Part shown: positions 42,139 through 50,179 of the stretch, piece after piece | Numbering within the stretch: the first letter of the stretch is position 1 | Layout of the letters: the number at the start of each line of letters is the position of its first letter | Source of the DNA: UBA1952 sp965246855 | GTDB taxonomy: Bacteria > Bacteroidota > Bacteroidia > Chitinophagales > Chitinophagaceae | Direction: 5' to 3' | DNA length: 64,000 nt | Assembly (NCBI GenBank): GCA_965246855.1 | Contig: CBDFFP010000003.1 | Span: 372,001-436,000, forward strand | Made by a program: the position numbers and the translations under genes | The notes under the pieces: model-generated | Told to the model about the DNA's origin: nothing | Seen by the model: the letters and a program-made list of their open reading frames with translations, nothing else | Database searches by the model: none

Positions 42139-42609
42139 TTACGCTTCCTCGTCTTCCCACGGCGCGTTCCACTGAATTTCGGTCAGAGTGCCGTTTTCAA
42201 ACCACAAACTCAACGCTTTTTCTTCCACAAAAAACAGACGACTGTTTTCCATCTCCTCGTCCTCTTCCATTTCTTCGTCTTCCTGAAGTGCGCCCCAGCC
42301 TTTGTTCTCGAAGATTTCCTGCACCTGTGCAATGTCTTTGCCAATCAAAGAAACGCCTTCCAGCGTGTAGTCTTCGGTGCTTGCCGCCATGCTGGAGAGC
42401 TTCCAGTCAAAGGCTTCGTCAAAAGATAAAGACAGCCCTCCGTCGTCGTAGTGCCACGCTTCGGTGCGCTCGTCGTAGTCGGCGTCCAGGGTGAACGTTT
42501 CCTTCTCGGTCGGTTCGCCCAGAAGGGAAAGGGCCTGTTGGCGGGTCATGCCAAAAGTGAGGTCGCCGAGGCCTTGGTGGGGAAGAATTTGAGAGAAGCC
42601 GGTGCGCAT
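42139..42609 (-). CDS. Hypothetical acidic protein
   Basis: 156 residues, no signal peptide. GLGDLTFGMTRQQALSLLGEPTEKET near the start resembles the GMT..EV...LG.P turn seen in SmpA-like and some immunity-type folds, with beta-rich remainder and a very acidic patch (EDEEMEEDEEMEN, about 110-122). No family can be named. Followed on the minus side by the end of the BaiN-like gene (convergent). Confidence 0.7.
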   Translation of the reverse strand: MRTGFSQILPHQGLGDLTFGMTRQQALSLLGEPTEKETFTLDADYDERTEAWHYDDGGLSLSFDEAFDWKLSSMAASTEDYTLEGVSLIGKDIAQVQEIFENKGWGALQEDEEMEEDEEMENSRLFFVEEKALSLWFENGTLTEIQWNAPWEDEEA

Positions 42610-42656
42610 AAAATAAGGTTTTAAGAGAAAGGCAAAGATGCACTCAAAAAGCGTTC

Positions 42657-43760
42657 TTACCTGCGAACATCCAACTCATCCGCAAGTGCATTGCCCAACA
42701 AGTTGAAGGCATAGACCAGCAACAGAATCGCAAGGCCGGGAATGATGGCCAGCAGCGGGCGGTTGGTGAGGAGGAAATTATAGTGGTCCTTGATCATGCT
42801 GCCCCAACTCGGCGCGGGCGGCTGGATGCCCAATCCGAGAAAGCTCAGGCCTGCTTCCAACAAAATAGCGGTGGCGAAATTTCCCGCTGCCAGCACCAGT
42901 ATCGGCCCGGCGATATTGGGCAAAATATGGCGCGTCAGAATCCGAAAGTCTGACAAGCCCAGCGCCCGCGCTGCTTGTACATAATCCAGTTCGCGCAACA
43001 CCAAAACCTGTCCGCGAACGAGCCGCGCGGCACTCACCCAAAGCGTTAATCCGATGGCCACGAAAATTTGCCAGAAGCCTTTGCCAATGGCCAGCGTAAT
43101 GGCGAAAACCAAGAGCAGGGTAGGAATGGCCCAGAGAATATTGATGATAAACATCACCGCCGAGTCCACCACACCGCGATAGAATCCTGCAAGCAACCCC
43201 AGGAAAATACCGATGCTCAACGAGAGTACAACAGCCACCATGCCCACTGCAATACTTACGCGCGCACCCACCAGCAGCCGCGACAAAATATCCCTTCCGT
43301 AGCGGTCTGTGCCGAGGTGAAAAGTGTGAAATCGCACAGCCTTTTGTAGGTAAGCTTGCGGAGCGTTCTGCGCTTCCTTTGGCACTAACTCCGTCACTGC
43401 AAAACGCAACGTGTCTTCCAATCCGTCGTCCATATAGTGCCGTGCAAGAACGGTTTCTCCCGAAATAAAAACGCCGTTCACCGGTACGTACTGGAAACGA
43501 TCAGGCGTGCCTGTGAAAAGCCGGGAGAGGGCGGATTTTTCTTCCGTCGCAATGGTGCGCGGAACAGGCAACAAGCGGATAGAAAAGCCCGGGCTTTTTG
43601 CACCCAGTTCTACAATACTGCGCGCTGCATCCGGCGTAGCATCGGGCGCAAGCGCATAAGCGAAAACTGCCACCAGCACCGTGAGCAGGATAATGCCTAG
43701 CGAAACCGCCGCCGGTGGGCGACGCAGCAACCGGCGAAAAAGTGAAGCGTCAGAGGCCAT
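42657..43760 (-). CDS. Oligopeptide/dipeptide ABC transporter permease (OppC/DppC type)
   Basis: 367 residues. First membrane helix (SLGIILLTVLVAVFAYALA), then a periplasmic insertion of about 100 residues that is longer than in DppC, then the DppC core: HLGTDRYGRDILSRLLVGAR, five helices, and the ATPase-docking EAA loop DYVQAARALGLSDFRILTRHILPN. Ends GNALADELDVRR. It imports peptides with partners not encoded here. The ATG overlaps the stop of the M28 peptidase by 11 bases, suggesting that extracellular peptide cleavage and uptake are coupled. Confidence 0.9.
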   Translation of the reverse strand: MASDASLFRRLLRRPPAAVSLGIILLTVLVAVFAYALAPDATPDAARSIVELGAKSPGFSIRLLPVPRTIATEEKSALSRLFTGTPDRFQYVPVNGVFISGETVLARHYMDDGLEDTLRFAVTELVPKEAQNAPQAYLQKAVRFHTFHLGTDRYGRDILSRLLVGARVSIAVGMVAVVLSLSIGIFLGLLAGFYRGVVDSAVMFIINILWAIPTLLLVFAITLAIGKGFWQIFVAIGLTLWVSAARLVRGQVLVLRELDYVQAARALGLSDFRILTRHILPNIAGPILVLAAGNFATAILLEAGLSFLGLGIQPPAPSWGSMIKDHYNFLLTNRPLLAIIPGLAILLLVYAFNLLGNALADELDVRR

Positions 43761-45132
43761 TTTCGGAGATCATCCACGCCATGCCTGTAACAACTGCTGC
43801 GCCCAGTTTTAGCTCACGGTGATTGACCGTTTCAAAAACATCGGCGTCGGTGTGGTGCAGGTCAAAATAGCGTTGTGGGTCGGGGCCGAGGCCGCATTCT
43901 ACCGTTCCGCTTTTCATCATCGGCTCAATGTCGGTTCCGCCATGCTCGCCGGTGAAATCATGCAAACCGAGAAAAGAAAGCTGCTGCGCCATTGCTACCA
44001 ACTGCGCACGCTTTTCCGCTTTGGCCGGGTAATCTTCCGGGAAGTCAAAACCGAGGCCACGCGGGGAATGCCCACCTGCGTCGCTTTCAAGGGCGAAAAT
44101 GGTTTTCTCGCCTTTTTTCGCTGCGCTGTCGGCATAGGCATCGCCGCCGCGCACGCCGTTTTCCTCATTCATAAAAAGCACCGCGCGGATGGTGCGTTTG
44201 GGCTTCAATCCGAGCGCCTTTATCGTGCGCAGCACCTCAATGGATTGCACACAGCCCGCGCCATCGTCGTGCGCGCCTTCGCCTACATCCCAGCTATCCA
44301 GGTGGCCGCCGACTACAATGATTTCTTCTTCTTTTTCCGTTCCCCTTATTTCGCCAATGACATTGAAAGATGGTGCCGTTCCGGCCATGTGACATTCGGA
44401 GCGAAGTACCGCGCGGGGCTTTCTCCCGGCGAGAAAAGCGGCTTCCAAAGCGTCGGCAGTTTGGTTGCCTACAGCCATTGCGGGAATCTTTTTGGTAGAA
44501 TCGGTGTAGCGCATTGCGCCGGTGTGGGGAAAGTCGTCTTCGCCGGTGGAAACGCTGCGGATGATGACGGCTTTTGCGCCTAAAACAGCAGCGGCATTGG
44601 CAGCGCGGGAGCGGTTGGGAACGGCATCGCCGTAGCCGCGAAACGTATTAATGAAGTCCTGCCGGAAGCGGTAATTTAGAAACACGATTTTCCCCTTTAC
44701 AGCTTCGGGAGTCATGGCTTTAATCGCGTCAATGGTAGGCGCAAAAAGAAGCTCTCCTGAAACTTCTTTCCCACCGCTCCCCTGTGAATTTCCCAGCGAA
44801 AGCACCGGAACGGAAACCGCGCCACTGCCAAAATCAATCTTTAGCGACTCATTGCCGCGTATCCATTTCGGAACGGTAACGGGTTGGAGCCATACGCGGT
44901 CGGCCCCGGCGGCTTGCATCGCTTCCTTTCCCCAAAGCACGGCTTTTTCGGCCTGCGGGCTGCCGCTGAGGCGATGACCTACGGTTTTGCAGAGGACGCG
45001 CAGGTTGTTGTAGCACGTTCCGCGCAAAAGAATTTCGTCGGAGATGCGGTGAAGCGTGGCGCTGTCTTGCGCCGCAGATAGCAGGGGAGAAAAAAGAGCC
45101 AAAAGAAGCGCAAGGCGCTTGCGAAAAGTCAT
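43750..45132 (-). CDS. M28 family zinc peptidase, secreted
   Basis: 460 residues. Signal peptide ending LLSAAQ. An inserted PA-like domain (about 110-230) and the M28 co-catalytic zinc core: GGHLDSWDVGEGAHDDGAG (about 270-288), FMNEENGVRGG, ESDAGGHSPRG and the final ligand in LHHTDADVFET. It should release N-terminal amino acids from peptides in the periplasm or outside the cell. The ATG at 45132 is chosen because TACTTTCG (45137-45144) ends four bases before it. Overlaps the permease gene. Confidence 0.9.
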   Translation of the reverse strand: MTFRKRLALLLALFSPLLSAAQDSATLHRISDEILLRGTCYNNLRVLCKTVGHRLSGSPQAEKAVLWGKEAMQAAGADRVWLQPVTVPKWIRGNESLKIDFGSGAVSVPVLSLGNSQGSGGKEVSGELLFAPTIDAIKAMTPEAVKGKIVFLNYRFRQDFINTFRGYGDAVPNRSRAANAAAVLGAKAVIIRSVSTGEDDFPHTGAMRYTDSTKKIPAMAVGNQTADALEAAFLAGRKPRAVLRSECHMAGTAPSFNVIGEIRGTEKEEEIIVVGGHLDSWDVGEGAHDDGAGCVQSIEVLRTIKALGLKPKRTIRAVLFMNEENGVRGGDAYADSAAKKGEKTIFALESDAGGHSPRGLGFDFPEDYPAKAEKRAQLVAMAQQLSFLGLHDFTGEHGGTDIEPMMKSGTVECGLGPDPQRYFDLHHTDADVFETVNHRELKLGAAVVTGMAWMISENGL

Positions 45133-45152
45133 GAGGCGAAAGTAAAGCCCAC

Positions 45153-45220
45153 GTAGGGACACGCTGCGCGTGTCCGCACAAAATATGGATCCTCTGCGGA
45201 CACGCGCAGCGTGTCCCTGC
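45153..45220. repeat. Pair of inverted gtagggacacgc hairpins
   Basis: Copies at 45153-45178 and 45195-45220 are inverted to each other and match at 24 of 26 positions; each also folds alone (ggacacgc/gcgtgtcc). A third copy is at 3808-3832. Placed between divergent M28 peptidase and bshA genes. Confidence 0.75.
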
Positions 45221-45356
45221 GGGCGGCGCGTCTTTTATTCCTGCTTCCTATTCCCGCATTACTATTCCATAACGCCCACCGCTTTACTGGCATGATACCT
45301 TTGGCACTGCTGCGGAAATTTCCTTCCCTCAACCCAAATCCCCACACCGTTTCCCT

Positions 45357-46487
45357 TTGAAAATCGGTATTGTTTGTTATCCCACTTATGGCGGCTCCGG
45401 CGTGATGGCCACCGAACTGGGCAATGGCCTCGCAGAGCGCGGCCACGAAGTGCATTTCATCACCTATCAGCAGCCGGTGCGGCTGGCGTTTCACCCCAAT
45501 ATTTACTTCCACGAAGTCGCGGTTCCAACGTATCCGCTCTTTGATTTCCCGCCCTATGAATCGGCGCTGACTTCTACACTCGTAAGCGTAATTCAGAACC
45601 ACAATCTGGACGTGCTGCATGTGCATTACGCCATTCCCCACGCCTCTTCGGCCTACTTCGCGAAGCAGATTCTCAAAAGCGCGGGCAAGCACATTCCCTT
45701 CATCACCACGCTCCACGGAACGGACATTACGCTCGTGGGAAAAGACCCGACCTACAAGCCGGTGGTAACGTTTTCCATGGCGCAGAGCGACGCGATAACT
45801 GCCGTTTCCCACAACCTGCGCGAAGAAACCTACCGCAGCTTCGACATTGGGCAGGAGATTGAAGTGATTCCCAACTTCGTGGATTTGCGCCGCTTCCGCC
45901 AAACCGATAAAGACCATTTCAAGAAAATGCTGGCCCCGAATGGCGAGCGCATTCTGGCCCATGTTTCCAACTTTCGGAAGATTAAGCGCGTGCCGGATGT
46001 GGTGAAGATTTTTGCGCAGGTGCGCGCGCAAATGCCTTCTAAACTCCTCATGATTGGCGACGGGCCGGAGCGCCAACATGCCGAAGAAGTAGCACGCTGC
46101 TTGGGCGTTTTCAATGATGTGCGCTTCCTTGGAAAGCAAGACCAACTGGACGAAATCCTGAGCATTACCGACCTGTTCCTGCTTCCTTCGGAATACGAAA
46201 GCTTCGGACTGGCGGCGCTGGAGGCAATGGCCTGCGGCGTGCCGGTAATTAGCTCCAACGCGGGCGGACTGGGCGAGATAAATGTGGAAGGCGAAACGGG
46301 CTTTTTATGTCCGGTGGGCGATGTGGACGGGATGGCCGCGAAGGCAATTGAAATGCTTCAGTCGGAGGAATTGCTCCTGAAATTGAAGGAAGGCGCACTG
46401 AAACAAGCGGCGCATTTCTCCCGCGAAAAATCGCTGGCGCAGTATGAAGAGCTTTACCGGAAGGTGAGCGCAGAAGTGCTGGTATAA
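45357..46487 (+). CDS. bshA: N-acetyl-alpha-D-glucosaminyl L-malate synthase
   Basis: First step of bacillithiol synthesis: joins GlcNAc from UDP-GlcNAc to L-malate. 376 residues, GT4 fold. Start KIGIVCYPTYGGSGVMATELG, then HVHYAIPHASSAYFAKQI, TTLHGTDITLVGKDP and the nucleotide-sugar site PSEYESFGLAALEAMACGVPV are those of BshA. Start codon is TTG, with a possible TACCTTTG promoter box at 45296-45303. The other bsh genes are elsewhere. Confidence 0.92.
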   Translation: MKIGIVCYPTYGGSGVMATELGNGLAERGHEVHFITYQQPVRLAFHPNIYFHEVAVPTYPLFDFPPYESALTSTLVSVIQNHNLDVLHVHYAIPHASSAYFAKQILKSAGKHIPFITTLHGTDITLVGKDPTYKPVVTFSMAQSDAITAVSHNLREETYRSFDIGQEIEVIPNFVDLRRFRQTDKDHFKKMLAPNGERILAHVSNFRKIKRVPDVVKIFAQVRAQMPSKLLMIGDGPERQHAEEVARCLGVFNDVRFLGKQDQLDEILSITDLFLLPSEYESFGLAALEAMACGVPVISSNAGGLGEINVEGETGFLCPVGDVDGMAAKAIEMLQSEELLLKLKEGALKQAAHFSREKSLAQYEELYRKVSAEVLV

Positions 46488-46506
46488 ACCGCTCCTTCCT
46501 TCTACC

Positions 46507-46556
46507 CAAATAAAGAACCCGCCTTGCTGAAAGAAGTAGGGCGGGTTCTTTATTTG
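46507..46556. terminator. Long-stem terminator between bshA and the YcxB-like gene
   Basis: Seventeen-base perfect stem caaataaagaacccgcc (46507-46523) and its complement (46540-46556), 16-base loop. Serves bshA and possibly the convergent gene. Confidence 0.85.
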
Positions 46557-46620
46557 GTAAGCAAGAGCCTTCGCCGAGCCGCGAAACCGCTACGATGAGC
46601 GGGGGACTTGAAAAACGGCT

Positions 46621-47106
46621 CTACTTCTTCTTCGAAACTTTAGACTGAATAAACGCGAGTTGCTCTGGCGTGAGCAGCCGCGTGTCGATAAAATATCCAA
46701 CCCATTTGGTTTCGTAGAGAATCAGATGATTGTACACCCTTTTCTGCTTCTGGATGTGGCTCCATAGCAACTCCATTCGGAACGTACTTCCTTTAATCGA
46801 ATAGCCTTCCTCGCTAAAAGTGTAGGTCAAGTCTTCTTGGAAAAGTGGCTTTTGTTCATTCCGCTTCATCGTCCATTTAGGGAGGAAGGAAGAGAACAAA
46901 AGCAGAAAAAGACCGTAGCCCAATATCAGAAAAGGGTCTTCCAAATCATGCAAACCTATACCTGTGACTTGTATAAAGCCAAGACTAAAAAATATAAGGC
47001 CGAGTATTCTAAGGAAAATCCAAAGGGGTTTGCGCCTAAGGTTCCGACGAACGATTCGCATGTATTCTTTGCGATCTAGTCGCGTCGTAAATGTAAATGG
47101 CTCCAC
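46621..47106 (-). CDS. YcxB-like membrane protein
   Basis: About 161 residues from a GTG at 47106. N-terminal cytosolic part (FTFTTRLDRKEYMRIVRRNLRRK), two adjacent membrane helices (IFLRILGLIFFSLGFIQV and FLILGYGLFLLLFSSFL), and a C-terminal domain with YTFSEEGYSIKG and LILYETKWVGYFIDTRLLTPEQLAFI, which matches the YcxB-like domain. Role unknown. The start is uncertain; the GTG is supported by TACTTTTTT about 17 bases upstream. More AT-rich than its neighbours. Confidence 0.72.
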   Translation of the reverse strand: MEPFTFTTRLDRKEYMRIVRRNLRRKPLWIFLRILGLIFFSLGFIQVTGIGLHDLEDPFLILGYGLFLLLFSSFLPKWTMKRNEQKPLFQEDLTYTFSEEGYSIKGSTFRMELLWSHIQKQKRVYNHLILYETKWVGYFIDTRLLTPEQLAFIQSKVSKKK

Positions 47107-47201
47107 AGGATTAGAAGTAACTAAAAAAGTAGTTTTTCCAGCGCAAGATATACTTCGCCAGTAAAAAAACAACCGCAGCTCGGCTTGCGCCTTTTTTTCT
47201 C

Positions 47202-47861
47202 TTACCCCCCAACCGTCGCCATCACCACCACGCTCCACGGGCCAAATTCGCCGCGGGCGTTCCGCCAGCGCGTGATGTACCACACCGGTTTTCCCGCATC
47301 GGCCACGTCAAAAGGAATAACACAATGAGAACTCGTACACAGCGCCACCATGCGGTATAGCTTCATGTCCGCAGGGGCCGATGTGCCGCCAATAAAACTC
47401 CAAATCTCCGCGCCCTTCACGCCTTTGGGCTTGGCTTTGCCGGGCATAACGCTGTCCACCAGAAAACCCGTGTGTTGCAGGCGTTGAGACGTGTCCACCG
47501 TCAATACCGGGTGGCTCGTAGGCGTAGGGGCAGGCGTCCGCGGGTTGCGCTTTGCAATGTTCAGCGTCGCGCGGTCCACATCCGTCAGCGCGTTGTCGGG
47601 GATGTCGCCATACGCCTTGTTAATGGCGTCCTTTATCGCCGCTTCCGTATTGTTCCGGTTAAGCAGGTCGGTCTTCGTGGCGTTCATTTCGTCCGCATAT
47701 TTATTGTAAGCCGTCGTGTACGGATTCAGCGCAGCCGTCATTGCCGCCTGGTGGGCAGCGGAAATGCCCAACCGCGTGTTGTTGGCGGCGTTGGTAAGAT
47801 AAGCCACCACGGCCTTTATAAACGTAAAGAGAAGGGCTTGCTGGCGGGGGAAATTGGCCAT
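47202..47861 (-). CDS. Orphan protein: helical N-terminus and beta-sandwich tail (second example)
   Basis: 219 residues, no signal peptide. The front half is helical (ALLFTFIKAVVAYLTNAANN, TTAYNKYADEMNATKTDLLN), followed by a Pro/Thr hinge (RTPAPTPTSHP) and a beta-rich tail (MKLYRMVALCTSSHCVIPFD, PVWYITRWRNARGEFGPWSV) resembling fibronectin-like sandwiches. TAGATTTG (47895-47902) lies about 33 bases upstream. 21-bp array 3 lies about 145 bases upstream of the start. It shares this general plan with the gene at 12324, without evident sequence similarity. Function unknown. Confidence 0.65.
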   Translation of the reverse strand: MANFPRQQALLFTFIKAVVAYLTNAANNTRLGISAAHQAAMTAALNPYTTAYNKYADEMNATKTDLLNRNNTEAAIKDAINKAYGDIPDNALTDVDRATLNIAKRNPRTPAPTPTSHPVLTVDTSQRLQHTGFLVDSVMPGKAKPKGVKGAEIWSFIGGTSAPADMKLYRMVALCTSSHCVIPFDVADAGKPVWYITRWRNARGEFGPWSVVVMATVGG

Positions 47862-48006
47862 AAAAGGAGTTGGTTTAAAAGGAAAAAGAAACCACAAATC
47901 TAAACCTCAAAACCATAAAACCAAAATCCTGTTCTTGCCTGCCGAAAGGATACGCGCCCGCGCCGCGTATCCTTCCGGCGACAATGATAATGATTCCAAT
48001 GGCGCC

Positions 48007-48192
48007 GCGAATCTGGAGACAACAGCGCGAATTTGGAGACAATGCCGGGAATCATTCCGGCGATGTTGTAAACGCTTCCGGCGTCAGTGCGAATTTGGAG
48101 ACGATGCCGGGAATCATTCCGGCTATGTTGTAAACGCTTCCGGCGTCAGCGCGAATCTGAGGACGCCGCCGCAAAATATTCCGGCGACAATG
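48007..48192. repeat. 20/21-bp tandem array 3, with 62-bp higher-order repeat
   Basis: Nine units of 20 or 21 bp. Three consecutive units (20+21+21) form a 62-bp block present at 48027-48088 and again at 48089-48150 with only a few changes, then a third partial block at 48151. Recurring cores are gcgaatttggagac, aatcattccggc and aacgcttccggcgtc. It abuts the MITE-like element at 48196. Confidence 0.85.
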
Positions 48193-48195
48193 TTT

Positions 48196-48383
48196 AGAGC
48201 CTATTCCAAAAATGGGAAGACGGTGGTTTCGTAAGAAGTTTTGTCACCCCGCCGCAGGGCAGGGTCTCCCAAGCACACTGGGTTTCCCGCTTTTAAGATT
48301 GCGGCTCAAGGCCGCAATGACAAAACATTATCAATACACAACACACTACCTTTTCACCAGCCTTTATTTTTGGGATAGGCTCT
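48196..48383. mobile_element. 188-bp MITE-like element
   Basis: 18-bp terminal inverted repeats: agagcctattccaaaaat (48196-48213) and atttttgggataggctct (48366-48383), complementary at 16 of 18. No coding capacity. The interior includes a ttgcggc/gccgcaa hairpin and ttttgtcacccc ... atgacaaaac. A decayed relative begins at 11677. Probably mobilised in trans by an IS not present here. Confidence 0.65.
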
Positions 48384-48457
48384 TATGCTCCGGTACAAAC
48401 ACCCCATTCTTTAACAGCCAACAAGGGTCATTACATTAGCACTCTGAATTCCCCCTC

Positions 48458-50107
48458 ATGTCGCTGCGCCAACAACTCTTTCGCAAAAAGCCCATCTCCG
48501 CCGTGCTGCAAAACCCGGACGAGGCCCACGGCGGCAGCGGATTGAAAGCCGTTCTGGGCGTGCGCGACCTCACGTTTTTTGCCATTGCGGCCATTGTGGG
48601 CGCGGGCATTTTCTCCACCATCGGCAAGGCGTCTTTTGATGGCGGGCCGGGCATCGTGTTTCTGTTTCTGTTCGTGTCGGTAGCGTGTGGATTCTCGGCG
48701 CTTTGCTATGCGGAATTTGCTTCGCTGGTGCCGGTTTCCGGCTCGGCCTATACGTATAGCTATGTGGTTTTCGGGGAGATTTTTGCGTGGATAATTGGCT
48801 GGGATTTGCTCATGGAATATGCCATTGGCAACATCGCCGTGGCCATTTCGTGGAGCGACTATTTCACGACGCTTTTGGAAGGATTCGGGCTGCACATTCC
48901 TGCGTGGATGCAGATGGATTACTGGACGGCGCAGAGCGGGAAAACAACGCTGGCGATGGATGCGTGGAACAGCGCGCCGCAGTTGGGCAGCCTGCGTATC
49001 ATCTGCGATATTCCCGCTTTTCTCATCACGGCCATCATTACCGCTGTCGTTTACGTGGGGATTCAGGAATCGCGGAAAGCGGCCAACGCGATGGTGATTC
49101 TAAAGCTGGCGGTGATTGCGCTGGTGGTGGTGGCCGGTGCGTTTTATGTGCAGCCTTCCAACTGGCATCCCTTCCTGCCCAACGGCGCAGGCGGCGTTTT
49201 GAAAGGAACGGCAGCCGTGTTCTTCGCCTATATCGGCTTTGATGCCATCTCCACCACCGCCGAAGAATGCCGGAATCCGCAGCGCGATTTGCCGCGCGCC
49301 ATGATGTATTCGCTGGTTATTTGCACCGTGATTTACGTCCTCATTGCACTGGTCTTGACGGGCATGGTTTCCTACACGACGCTGGATGTGGGCGACCCGC
49401 TGGCGGCGGTTTTTAGCCGGGTAGGGCAGCCGTGGATTGCCGGGATTATCGCCGCGAGCGCCGTGATTGCAACGGCAAGTGTTCTCTTGGTTTTTCAGTT
49501 GGGACAGCCGCGCATCTGGATGGCGATGAGCCGCGATGGACTACTGCCGAAGAAGTTTTCCCAGCTTCATCCGCGCTATAAAACGCCTTCTTTCAGCACT
49601 GTTTTGACGGGCTTTGTAGTGGGCATTCCCGCCTTGTTCCTGAACCTGGAAACGGTGGTGGATTTGACGAGTGTGGGGACGCTTTTCGCCTTTGTGTTGG
49701 TGTGCGCAGGCGTGGTAAAAATGCACGCCGACCGGCGCGTAAAAAGCACCGCGAAGGAAGGGCGTTTCCGGGTACCTTACGTCAATGGGAAGTGGGTGAT
49801 TCCGGTGCTTTCGGCGGTGGCTGTGGGCGGCTATTTATACGGGAATGGCGGGCAGCTAAAGAACTTCTCTCTCACGCGCGAGACTGTTCCTTACGTGGCG
49901 TTTTTCGTTCTGCTGCTTTTTGTTTCCTACAAAAGCTTTACGCGCAACTGGAGCCTGATTCCGGTGTTGGGATTGCTGAGTTGTTCCTATCTGCTGTGCG
50001 AATCGGGCACATCCAACTGGGAACGTTTTCTCCTGTGGCTGCTGATGGGATTGGTGGTGTATTTCCTGTACGGGAAGCGGAAAAGTAAGCTGAATAAAGC
50101 AGCGTGA
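48458..50107 (+). CDS. Amino acid permease, APC superfamily (cationic amino acid transporter-like)
   Basis: 549 residues with about 13 hydrophobic helices. First-helix motif VRDLTFFAIAAIVGAGIFSTIG (about 35-56), then ALCYAEFASLVPVSGSAYTYSY, FFAYIGFDAISTTAEECRNPQRDLP (about 250-275) and ARIW-equivalent QLGQPRIWMAMSRDGLLP, as in the CAT/YfnA group. It probably imports cationic or neutral amino acids by proton symport. TACATTAG about 20 bases upstream is a weak -7 candidate. Confidence 0.9.
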   Translation: MSLRQQLFRKKPISAVLQNPDEAHGGSGLKAVLGVRDLTFFAIAAIVGAGIFSTIGKASFDGGPGIVFLFLFVSVACGFSALCYAEFASLVPVSGSAYTYSYVVFGEIFAWIIGWDLLMEYAIGNIAVAISWSDYFTTLLEGFGLHIPAWMQMDYWTAQSGKTTLAMDAWNSAPQLGSLRIICDIPAFLITAIITAVVYVGIQESRKAANAMVILKLAVIALVVVAGAFYVQPSNWHPFLPNGAGGVLKGTAAVFFAYIGFDAISTTAEECRNPQRDLPRAMMYSLVICTVIYVLIALVLTGMVSYTTLDVGDPLAAVFSRVGQPWIAGIIAASAVIATASVLLVFQLGQPRIWMAMSRDGLLPKKFSQLHPRYKTPSFSTVLTGFVVGIPALFLNLETVVDLTSVGTLFAFVLVCAGVVKMHADRRVKSTAKEGRFRVPYVNGKWVIPVLSAVAVGGYLYGNGGQLKNFSLTRETVPYVAFFVLLLFVSYKSFTRNWSLIPVLGLLSCSYLLCESGTSNWERFLLWLLMGLVVYFLYGKRKSKLNKAA

Positions 50108-50179
50108 TTTCTCTTTTTTTCGCCCGGAATTCCAACGCAAAAAGGGGCAAACGTGGAATTGCAAAACCCATCCGCCAAC

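Noticed and set aside
47107..47283. Extension of the YcxB-like gene to 47283
   Set aside because: It overlaps the 3' part of the orphan gene at 47202 in another frame and contains no conserved residues.
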